Positions 1 through 5,891 of a DNA stretch of 6,032 nt are shown piece by piece. The position numbers were made by a program, and so were the translations under genes. Location of the stretch: NCBI GenBank assembly GCA_946535685.1, contig CAMNDR010000067.1:1-6032 (forward strand), written 5' to 3'. How positions within the stretch are numbered: the first letter of the stretch is position 1; the number at the start of each line of letters is the position of its first letter. The notes beneath the pieces are model-generated. The model had not been told where the DNA came from. It searched no databases and was given only the letters and a program-made list of their open reading frames with translations. The stretch comes from an uncultured Clostridia bacterium. GTDB lineage: Bacteria > Bacillota > Clostridia > Oscillospirales > Ruminococcaceae.

Positions 1-802
1 TGAACATGACGCACTTGTCAACGACCGCCCGGACGGCATCTTCCGTGTACTCCACCTGATAGATGGCATCGGTCGTGCCGTTTGCATGATTCTCCTGTAT
101 CTCCATGTAAACATAGACAATAGCGAGGATTTCTTCCTCTTTAAAAGAGAAATCCCAGGCATCATTTTTGATGGTATTCTTGTAATCATTGGTCGGAAAT
201 CCCTTATCAAATACTATCTTCGGGGCTTCCGGTTTAGTACGTTCCACATAGACCAGATCGCTGTGTTTCAGATCATTTGTATCATAATGCAGACCGTCAA
301 TGAGCCGGTTAAACTCCTCCCGCTTATCGTTCAAGACCGTTTCCAGAAGCTGCTTGCCCAGATCATACTGCGGATCGACTTCCACCAGACCAGCAGCCTC
401 CTGATAGGCACGCTGCATTGTTGTTCCTGCCGCCGATCCGCTCGTGATAAAGACCACAAGAGAAGCCAGCAGCAGAAACAGGATGATCACGACAGCAAAG
501 ATCAGGATCACCGGACTTGCCAGTTCTGCAATGACCGTCGTTGCTGCATCTGCGGCAATCTTGGTGATCTTCATGGTTGTCCGAGCCGCTGCCTGTGCCG
601 TTTTTATGGCAGCCTTGCCGGTTTCCTTTGCTGCCGTGCCGGTTGTCCGGATCGTGCGCCGAGCATTTCTTGCGGTTTGTCCTGCCGATCTGATGCCGGA
701 TACAGCCTTCTTCCCGGAGGTGTAACCAAACCGCACACTCTCCATGCCGGTGTCGGAAGCATCGTCCTTATTGATCTGCCGATTGATCGGATTCATCCGC
801 AT
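1..802 (-). CDS. N-terminal part of a CD1108-type membrane-anchored transfer protein (probable cell-wall hydrolase), truncated by the window edge
   Basis: The frame starts at ATG 802 (a second ATG at 796), inside the end of the VirB4 gene, and stays open to the window edge, giving 267 residues. AAGGAA lies 7 nt before the first ATG and AGGTG 6 nt before the second. Residues 1-90 are cytosolic and basic, with an Ala/Thr/Lys/Arg-rich amphipathic stretch (AAKETGKAAIKTAQAAARTT, about 57-76). A single strong membrane helix spans about 96-120, followed by an extracellular region. That region includes EEEILAIVYVYMEI (about 222-235), similar to a motif I recall from CD1108-like proteins. The position directly after VirB4 is where Tn1549/CTn elements carry the CD1108 protein, which usually ends in lysozyme-like and NlpC/P60 peptidoglycan-cleaving domains. 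Those domains would lie outside this window, so hydrolase activity is inference from family and order. Confidence 0.75.
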   Translation of the reverse strand, partial: MRMNPINRQINKDDASDTGMESVRFGYTSGKKAVSGIRSAGQTARNARRTIRTTGTAAKETGKAAIKTAQAAARTTMKITKIAADAATTVIAELASPVILIFAVVIILFLLLASLVVFITSGSAAGTTMQRAYQEAAGLVEVDPQYDLGKQLLETVLNDKREEFNRLIDGLHYDTNDLKHSDLVYVERTKPEAPKIVFDKGFPTNDYKNTIKNDAWDFSFKEEEILAIVYVYMEIQENHANGTTDAIYQVEYTEDAVRAVVDKCVMF

Positions 803-3311
803 CACCTGATTCCTTGTTTAATGCATCGAAAGTTTCCCCGAATTTCGTGGAAATGATCTTGTATAGCCGGGTATTTGTCGGAATCTGCGCTTCAAACGGG
901 ATGACCCCGAACCCGTCTGCATAGATCAGACCGGAGCCGGGTTGCGCATTGGTCACATACGCCATCGTATCCGGAGAGAGCTTCAGCAGCCGTGAAAGCT
1001 GCTCACGGTCGGTTGCATTCTGGGAGAGCATCACCACAAACTGTGTGTTGGACAGCATCGTCCTCGCAAGCTCCGAGCGCAGCAGATCCTCCACATTCTG
1101 CGTGATGCCGGTCGGGATACCGCCCCATTTTCTTGCACGTTTGTACAGCTCATAGAAGAAGTTGGCGGACTGTTCGGACTTGAAAAGAAGATACATTTCA
1201 TCGACATAGATACGAGTACCGATGCCCTTCGCACGGTTCTTCGCCACCCTATCCCAGAGGTTCTCCAGCACGATCATCATGCCGAGTGTTTGCAGATTCT
1301 TGCCCAGATCCTTGATGTCATAGACCACGATACGTTTGTTGATATTCACATTAGACGGGTTTGAAAAGACATTCATAGAACCATGAACATATAAATGTAA
1401 GGTCTGCCGCAGATAGGCGACCGCCGCTCTGGTTTCGTCCGCCACATGCTGCTCATACTCCTCCAGCACAGCATAGTATTCTTTCAGCGTGGGCTTCTCA
1501 TACTTCCGGTAGGTTTCGTGCATCACGTTATCAATGATGGTTTTCTGGATCGGCGTGATCTCCTGATCGCCAAGTATGCAGGAGAAGAACGACAGCATGA
1601 AGTCCAGCTTTGCCTTGATCGGATCGTAGTCTTTATCGTCCTTGTCGGGATTCTCGGTCAGATCCATCGGATTGATGTGTGTGCCGGAATTCTCGGAGAT
1701 ATAGATCACTTCACCGCCGAGTAGCTCTGCCAGTGCCGTATATTCCCGTTCCGGATCAAGGATCAGAATTTCATCCTGTGTAGAAAGGATTGAATAGGTG
1801 ATTTCCATCTTTGCAAGGTAACTTTTGCCGGAGCCGGGTACACCGAAAAAGAAGCCGTTCGGATTCTTTAGTTGCTTGCGGTCGAACAGGATAATGCTGT
1901 GCGTCATCAGGTTCTGCCCGTAGTACAAGCCTCCCTCATGCAGCAGCTCAACCGCATTGAACGGCATGAAAATCGCCGTGCTTTCGGACGACAGTGTGCG
2001 CCGCACCTGTAGATTCTGTTCCTTGTCGCAGGACATGGAATTGCCGATCGGCAGTACACTGGCAAATGCCTGCTCCTGCCGGTAGGGTGCGTTGATCGGC
2101 TCGATGTTGTTGGTGCGGAGAATCGTATGGATCAGCGCCGTGTTCCGCTCCAGCTCATCGAAGCTATCCGCCGTCACCATGATGATGAACTGACAAAGTG
2201 TCATCTTCTGGCTGCGTTCCCGCAGATCGAGCAGGAACTCCTGCGCCTGTGCCTGATTGATCGCCAGCTCGGAGCCCTCCACAGGATTTACGAATGCTCC
2301 ACGTGAGGAATCTACCGCATTCCGTACCTTGACGATTTCCTCCTGCTTCATGTCGGTGAGCTTGCGCTGCAAGAGCCGCTGTGCCTCGGCAGGCTCCACA
2401 AATTCAATGTTGTGGGTGATGATGAGTGACAGATTCAGCTCAACCAGACTGCTGAACAGGTTGTCAGTCAGCCGGTCGCAGTCGATCCGCTTGACATACA
2501 GGCAGCGTGCGTAGGTGTTATTGTACAGGAAATAGTCCTTCTTGAACTCAAAATAGTCCGGGCAGCAGAGCATTTTCTCCGACTGCCGTGCGAACTCCTG
2601 CATCGTTGCAGGGCGGATAGGTGTATTGACATCGCAGAGAATATCTGCCATCAGCCGCACCCGTTCATTGGCGGTCAAGGCGATCAGGCTGGTGCCGATC
2701 CCGTTCATGCAGGACAGTAGATGCACCTCGATGGCAAAGAACTTGTTATTGGCAGCATCAAGGCTTACCGCTGGAACCGTCACCGTGAAATAGATCCGGC
2801 AATGGATGCCCTTCTTTGTTTCGGTGATCTTGTTCCGCAGTATCTGGTTGAACTCATGCCGCTCTCCGTCCAGCCCGTCATGCTGTTCTTTCAGCAGCAT
2901 TTTCGCCTCAAATTCATCCTGATTGATCTTGGTATTCACCAATGTCACTTGCAGCGTAGCGGAATTGTCATATCCGTTCAGAAGCCCGACATATTGCTGC
3001 ATCAGCTCATCTTGCTGGTCTTTGGTCAGGGACATGTAATTCACATCCGGCACCAGATAGGTCTTGCTGTACAGATTGCATGTCTCCTTCCCGACCTTGA
3101 CATTGCTGTGGTTGAGCATCACATAGTTGCTGACAAAGCTCTCGTAAGGCATGGCCTGGATGGTCGTGCGCTTGATCTGGCGGCGAGCTTTCGGCGTTTT
3201 CTTGCGCTGCCCCTTTTTCAGATCCGCTTCACGCTCCCGGTCAACAGTCCTTGCCGAGCGCTCGTCCTTTTCTTTTCTGAAAAGCAAAAAATCATCTCCA
3301 TTCTGTTTCAT
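768..3311 (-). CDS. VirB4/TraE-type conjugation ATPase (CD1110-type)
   Basis: This is a large ATPase of 847 residues from the ATG at 3311. It would power substrate transfer and assembly of the conjugation machine at the cytoplasmic face of the membrane. Walker A is GVPGSGKS at 490-497 (Lys 496). Walker B is RIYVDEMYLLF, with Asp 704 and Glu 705. It is followed by a conserved RARKWGG / TGITQNVEDLL block (about 725-744) that is diagnostic for VirB4. The N-terminal half is the less conserved VirB4/CagE-type domain, preceded by a very basic, charged segment (about 20-50). The length is normal. The start is uncertain: adjacent ATGs at 3314 and 3311 lie only 0-3 nt from a GAGG, while a TTG at 3287 has a GGAG at 8 nt spacing. 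The gene overlaps PrgI by 20 nt and the downstream gene by 35 nt. Identification is secure. Confidence 0.95.
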   Translation of the reverse strand: MKQNGDDFLLFRKEKDERSARTVDREREADLKKGQRKKTPKARRQIKRTTIQAMPYESFVSNYVMLNHSNVKVGKETCNLYSKTYLVPDVNYMSLTKDQQDELMQQYVGLLNGYDNSATLQVTLVNTKINQDEFEAKMLLKEQHDGLDGERHEFNQILRNKITETKKGIHCRIYFTVTVPAVSLDAANNKFFAIEVHLLSCMNGIGTSLIALTANERVRLMADILCDVNTPIRPATMQEFARQSEKMLCCPDYFEFKKDYFLYNNTYARCLYVKRIDCDRLTDNLFSSLVELNLSLIITHNIEFVEPAEAQRLLQRKLTDMKQEEIVKVRNAVDSSRGAFVNPVEGSELAINQAQAQEFLLDLRERSQKMTLCQFIIMVTADSFDELERNTALIHTILRTNNIEPINAPYRQEQAFASVLPIGNSMSCDKEQNLQVRRTLSSESTAIFMPFNAVELLHEGGLYYGQNLMTHSIILFDRKQLKNPNGFFFGVPGSGKSYLAKMEITYSILSTQDEILILDPEREYTALAELLGGEVIYISENSGTHINPMDLTENPDKDDKDYDPIKAKLDFMLSFFSCILGDQEITPIQKTIIDNVMHETYRKYEKPTLKEYYAVLEEYEQHVADETRAAVAYLRQTLHLYVHGSMNVFSNPSNVNINKRIVVYDIKDLGKNLQTLGMMIVLENLWDRVAKNRAKGIGTRIYVDEMYLLFKSEQSANFFYELYKRARKWGGIPTGITQNVEDLLRSELARTMLSNTQFVVMLSQNATDREQLSRLLKLSPDTMAYVTNAQPGSGLIYADGFGVIPFEAQIPTNTRLYKIISTKFGETFDALNKESGDADESDQSADQ

Positions 3312-3684
3312 CATCCTCGTATTCCAGCCGCTGCTGCTCGATCTCCAGTTCCAGAAGCTCCTCATTTAGCCCGATGAACAGGTTGGCATCTGTATCTTCA
3401 TACACACGCTTCTGCGGCAGGAAATAGTACCGGAACATGACCTTGACAAACTCCTCAAACACCATTCCCTTGAAATGCAGAAAGCCGTAACCGGCAAACG
3501 GCACCACAATCAGGATCACAAGCCACAGCAGCAGATCATTGGAGATCTTCCCGTAGCCAAACACCCCGACCGGCACACCGACTGTAATGGGCCCGCCGAT
3601 GGCAATGAGCTGCCGCAGCGACAGACCGGCGATGATCTTAGACTTGTACTCCTGAATCTCCGCAGGAATCTTTGCTTCAAGCAT
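3292..3684 (-). CDS. PrgI-family conjugal transfer membrane protein
   Basis: This 130-residue protein is of normal PrgI-family length (CD1111-type in clostridial elements). It starts with a short cytosolic segment (MLEAKIPAEIQEYKSKI). Two membrane helices follow at about 24-43 and 50-68, joined by a short turn rich in Gly and Asn. A basic/aromatic motif (HFKGMVFEEFVKVMFRY, about 70-86) comes next, typical of the family just after the second helix. The acidic C-terminal tail (about 107-130) looks helical. The start is well fixed: an AGGAGG site lies 5 nt before the ATG and partly overlaps the VirB6 stop codon. The stop lies inside the beginning of the VirB4 gene, suggesting coupled translation. 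In Gram-positive type IV systems PrgI-like proteins work at the membrane with VirB4 and are compared to VirB3. That functional comparison is family knowledge. Confidence 0.88.
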   Translation of the reverse strand: MLEAKIPAEIQEYKSKIIAGLSLRQLIAIGGPITVGVPVGVFGYGKISNDLLLWLVILIVVPFAGYGFLHFKGMVFEEFVKVMFRYYFLPQKRVYEDTDANLFIGLNEELLELEIEQQRLEYEDDETEWR

Positions 3685-3689
3685 ATTTT

Positions 3690-3695
3690 CCTCCT
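3690..3695 (-). promoter_or_regulatory. Ribosome binding site of the PrgI gene
   Basis: A consensus AGGAGG lies 5 nt before the ATG at 3684 and shares bases with the stop codon of the VirB6 gene. Ribosomes finishing VirB6 would arrive directly on it, which favours coupled translation. Confidence 0.8.
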
Positions 3696-4815
3696 ATCCG
3701 ATGCCGCAGATCTTCTTCGACCATGCGTTTGATTTCACAACACCCAGCCCCAGCGATATCAGCGCCACTAACTTTAGCACAGGCATCCCGGGATAGGCTG
3801 TCTGTACCGTGGTGTTGACTGCTAAATAGATGATGAACATCACCACGATCATGGATACTTGCAACACCACAGCGATGTAGTTTTTGATAAAACTTTTCGC
3901 CACATCATGCGTGGTATCCGAAGCGAATGTCGCCAGCGGCAACGGCGCAAAGATCGTGTAGATACACAGCTCAAACACACGCCCCGTTGCGATCACAAAG
4001 ACGATATACGCAATGGCTTTCATGATCCAGAAATACGGCTGCAACAGGATCATGCTCATGGTCGGCATGAACGTCACTGCCGTGGTGGGATTGGGCAGGG
4101 GATCAGTATTCAGATCCTTGCCCGGGAACTGTGCGTTCGGGTAGAACATCCGGACGGCATCCTGCGAAATCACATAGCTGTATGTCGTCCGGGTAGAACC
4201 GGCACCCACATCCATCCAGAAGTCCCACCAGCCTTTTTTGACCATCTTCGTCATCACGCCGTCCTCATCCGTCCAAGTGTAGGTTTCCGTTGTACCGAAC
4301 GGCAGGAACTCCATCGAAGCGTGGATCGCTTGCAGGTTGATGTAGTTGAAACCCTGATAGATGCAGCCCATAATTACGTCCGAATTCTGCACGACCTGTT
4401 TGATGACGATGATCTTCACCAGAAACACCAGCACATTCTCCCACCGGGATGACCATTCAAAATTGACAGTTTTCCGGAAGAATTCGACCATCAGCAGGAG
4501 CGTTGCCACGATCAGAGACATCGTGACGGAAGCAAGGTGAATCCGCTGCAAAATGAGCGACTGTACGCCGAATCTGGTGGACAGATTGTCAATGACCGCA
4601 TAGGGAGAGATCTGCGTGAAGTCAAAGGCGTTATCGAGGATCTCATTCGTCTCTTTCACATTCGCCGTGATTTCGGCATAGATGTCCTGTATCTGGTAGC
4701 CGAGCAGATCGGCATGAGCGGTCAGCGGATTCATATTAATCAGTACCATGATGATGATAAATAGGTAGATCTTTTTCCGCAGCGAGAGCTTGTTTCTTCG
4801 CAATTGCAATTTCAT
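3694..4815 (-). CDS. TrbL/VirB6-like conjugal transfer membrane protein (CD1112-type)
   Basis: This 373-residue polytopic protein is the likely inner-membrane channel subunit of the type IV secretion system. The N-terminus is basic (K2, R6, R7, K9, R13-K15) followed by a hydrophobic stretch at 16-29 and a signal-peptidase-like THA site near residue 35. Further hydrophobic segments lie near 93-111, 126-143, 258-277, 280-297, 312-334 and 346-361. A ~110-residue, Trp/Tyr-rich soluble loop (about 145-257, with GWWDFWMD at 195-202) separates the two membrane blocks. The C-terminal block, with IFAPLPLATFASD at 288-300, fits the conserved core of Firmicute TrbL/VirB6 proteins, and the length is normal for them. 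The ATG at 4815 follows an AAGGGGG sequence at 7 nt spacing. The gene sits between the Maff2 and PrgI genes, as in Tn1549-like modules. TrbL/VirB6 family membership is well supported; channel function is inferred from the family. Confidence 0.85.
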   Translation of the reverse strand: MKLQLRRNKLSLRKKIYLFIIIMVLINMNPLTAHADLLGYQIQDIYAEITANVKETNEILDNAFDFTQISPYAVIDNLSTRFGVQSLILQRIHLASVTMSLIVATLLLMVEFFRKTVNFEWSSRWENVLVFLVKIIVIKQVVQNSDVIMGCIYQGFNYINLQAIHASMEFLPFGTTETYTWTDEDGVMTKMVKKGWWDFWMDVGAGSTRTTYSYVISQDAVRMFYPNAQFPGKDLNTDPLPNPTTAVTFMPTMSMILLQPYFWIMKAIAYIVFVIATGRVFELCIYTIFAPLPLATFASDTTHDVAKSFIKNYIAVVLQVSMIVVMFIIYLAVNTTVQTAYPGMPVLKLVALISLGLGVVKSNAWSKKICGIG

Positions 4816-4827
4816 CCAACCGCCCCC

Positions 4828-5319
4828 TTACGTTACAAACAGCGGCAGCAGCGTAGAGACCGCTGCCGTAATGCCGCCAGCCGCCATCGTTTTTAGCCCT
4901 GTGACCTTGCTCCCGGGATTGTTGTCCTTGGTGGCAAGTCCGAACAGGATACCGCCGAGGAACATTGCCAGAGCGCCGACCCGCCTTGCCCATCTGCCGA
5001 TGAAACGCATGATCGCTGCGAACTCTTCATTTGCCGCAGTCGCCGTATACGAGGACGGTATCTCAAAAATACCGAGATTCCCGACCGCAGCCACGATCAT
5101 GAAGCCGGAGACCATCGTTAATACAGCCTGTAACTGCTCTTTGGCATCATCTGATTTGACAGACAACGCAAATTTGACAGCGCCGATAAACGCCACAATG
5201 CCGCCGATCCTTGCAATCCATGTGCTGAAAAAGTCGATCCCGGACTGCGCAATTGCAGCCGGATCCGACGTGGAAGGCAGCGGCGGCAGGATATGCCCGC
5301 TTAATAATAGTAGATGCAT
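4828..5319 (-). CDS. Maff2-family membrane protein with two fused Maff2 domains
   Basis: This is a 163-residue protein from the ATG at 5319, which lies 5 nt from a GGAGG site. An ATG at 5322 is too close to that site, and a GTG at 5331 lies just upstream of it. A short hydrophobic N-terminus (MHLLLLSGHILPPLP) precedes two homologous two-helix units. Unit 1 spans about residues 29-86 (FFSTWIARIGG, then an SDDAKEQ loop, then LTMVSGFMIV). Unit 2 spans about 106-162 (FIGRWARRVGA, then KDNNPGSK, then GLKTMAAGG, ending LLPLF). Unit 2 carries the typical Maff2 pattern of a DNNPG loop followed by an M-A-G-G stretch; unit 1 is more diverged. Four membrane helices are expected. The usual family member has one unit, so this is a tandem fusion. 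The gene lies 12 nt before the VirB6 gene and 57 nt after the other Maff2 gene. A structural role in the conjugation channel or pilus is likely but not shown. Confidence 0.82.
   Translation of the reverse strand: MHLLLLSGHILPPLPSTSDPAAIAQSGIDFFSTWIARIGGIVAFIGAVKFALSVKSDDAKEQLQAVLTMVSGFMIVAAVGNLGIFEIPSSYTATAANEEFAAIMRFIGRWARRVGALAMFLGGILFGLATKDNNPGSKVTGLKTMAAGGITAAVSTLLPLFVT
4919..4958 (-). repeat. Diverged direct repeat, copy in the second unit of the fused Maff2 gene
   Basis: This 40-nt segment matches 5474-5513 at 37 of 40 positions by hand alignment (differences at 4931, 4947 and 4951). It encodes the end of the first helix and the KDNN loop. The two segments are 555 nt apart in the same orientation and could support recombination between the Maff2 genes. 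Confidence 0.75.
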
Positions 5320-5324
5320 CATAA

Positions 5325-5329
5325 CCTCC
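5325..5329 (-). promoter_or_regulatory. Ribosome binding site of the fused Maff2 gene
   Basis: GGAGG on the minus strand lies 5 nt before the ATG at 5319. It decides against the GTG at 5331, which lies upstream of this site, and against the ATG at 5322, which is only 2 nt away. Confidence 0.7.
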
Positions 5330-5342
5330 ACTTCCGCTGCAT

Positions 5343-5361
5343 CCCCGGCAGAGCGCCGGGG
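5343..5361 (-). other. GC-rich hairpin between the two Maff2 genes
   Basis: CCCCGGC (5343-5349) and GCCGGGG (5355-5361) form a perfect 7-bp stem with a 5-nt loop in the short gap after the first Maff2 stop codon. On the transcribed strand the bases that follow are not a T-run (ATGCAGCGGAAG), so it is not a standard factor-independent terminator. It could be an mRNA-stability or processing element that sets unequal amounts of the two neighbouring products. That role is inference. Confidence 0.6.
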
Positions 5362-5376
5362 AACAGCTTACTGCGA

Positions 5377-5856
5377 TCAGGTGAACAGATCAAACATGTC
5401 GGCGGCGAGACAGATTGCCACCACGATAAAGCCGGCTACCATCGTCATTAAACCGGTCTGCTTCTGGTCAGCGTTGTTGTCCTTGATGGCAAGTCCGAAC
5501 ATGATGCCGCCGATCAGGGCGACCGCAGCACCGATTCGCCGGATCCATGTGATAAAGAAGGTCAGCACTGTTGTGTACGATCCCTCTGCGCCGGTGGCAC
5601 CGGCATTACCGCCATTGCCTCCGTTACCACCGTTGGCAGCAGCCGCCAGCGGTACGATACCACCCCTCGCCGCTGCGATCGTCACGGTCGGCGCTTCCAT
5701 TGTGAGAATGTCATCCTCCTGCAAATCCAGTGTCACAGCTTCCGCAGTCTGTGCCGGAACCTCGGCTGCACAGGCGGTCATAGCCGTGAACGAGAGGACA
5801 AGTCCCATTGTGAGTACTGTCAGCATCAGCGCTGCCAGCGTTTTTACATGCTTCAT
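5377..5856 (-). CDS. Secreted or membrane-inserted Maff2-family protein with signal peptide and Gly/Asn linker (single domain copy)
   Basis: This is a 159-residue protein if translation starts at the ATG at 5856, which lies 8 nt from an AAAGAGG ribosome site; an ATG at 5862 is only 2 nt from that site. The N-terminus is a signal peptide: K2, H3 and K5, a hydrophobic run to about residue 26, then an ACA/AE cleavage-like site near residue 30. About 60 residues of acidic, then Ala-rich linker follow, including an NGGNGGNGGN tract at 75-84. The C-terminal ~60 residues are a two-helix Maff2-like domain (membrane segments about 107-124 and 135-155) separated by a polar loop with KDNN, followed by a TGL-x-TM motif. 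Family Maff2 proteins are usually ~70 residues and lack such an N-terminal extension. The genetic position before VirB6 and the two-helix layout recall VirB2/TrbC pilins, but the pilin role is inference. Confidence 0.8.
   Translation of the reverse strand: MKHVKTLAALMLTVLTMGLVLSFTAMTACAAEVPAQTAEAVTLDLQEDDILTMEAPTVTIAAARGGIVPLAAAANGGNGGNGGNAGATGAEGSYTTVLTFFITWIRRIGAAVALIGGIMFGLAIKDNNADQKQTGLMTMVAGFIVVAICLAADMFDLFT
5474..5513 (-). repeat. Diverged direct repeat, copy in the single-domain Maff2 gene
   Basis: This is the partner of 4919-4958, with 37 of 40 bases identical and the same reading frame. It encodes GGIMFGLAIKDNN in place of GGILFGLATKDNN. Confidence 0.75.
5605..5634 (-). repeat. In-frame 9-nt repeat encoding Asn-Gly-Gly units
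   Basis: Three imperfect 9-nt units plus a final Asn codon encode NGGNGGNGGN in the linker between the signal peptide region and the Maff2 domain. Synonymous bases differ between units, so the tract is kept at protein level and is less prone to slippage. A flexible spacer is the likely role. Confidence 0.7.
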
Positions 5857-5864
5857 TGTCATTA

Positions 5865-5871
5865 CCTCTTT
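5865..5871 (-). promoter_or_regulatory. Ribosome binding site of the signal-peptide Maff2 gene
   Basis: AAAGAGG lies 8 nt before the ATG at 5856 but only 2 nt before the ATG at 5862. The shorter protein, starting MKHVK, is therefore the more likely product and gives a standard signal peptide. Confidence 0.65.
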
Positions 5872-5891
5872 CCATTTTGTGCGAGGATTGT

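Noticed and set aside
86..856. 256-codon plus-strand frame opposite the CD1108-like gene and the end of VirB4
   Set aside because: It is antisense to a coherent membrane protein, has a Cys/Arg-rich composition typical of shadow frames, and lacks a recognisable domain.
2721..3377. 218-codon plus-strand frame opposite the VirB4 N-terminus
   Set aside because: It is fully antisense to a gene with clear family motifs, has no convincing ribosome site, and resembles no family I know.
3859..4452. 197-codon plus-strand frame opposite the VirB6-like gene
   Set aside because: It is His/Arg-rich, a composition expected from the complement of a hydrophobic membrane-protein gene. It is a shadow.
5343..5361. 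Hairpin read as a transcription terminator
   Set aside because: No T-run follows the stem on the transcribed strand, and the downstream genes need read-through because no promoter is visible for them.
5605..5634. Short tandem repeat as a possible CRISPR or phase-variable tract
   Set aside because: The units are 9 nt, imperfect and in frame. They encode a Gly/Asn linker and lack spacers, and a change in unit number would not shift the frame.
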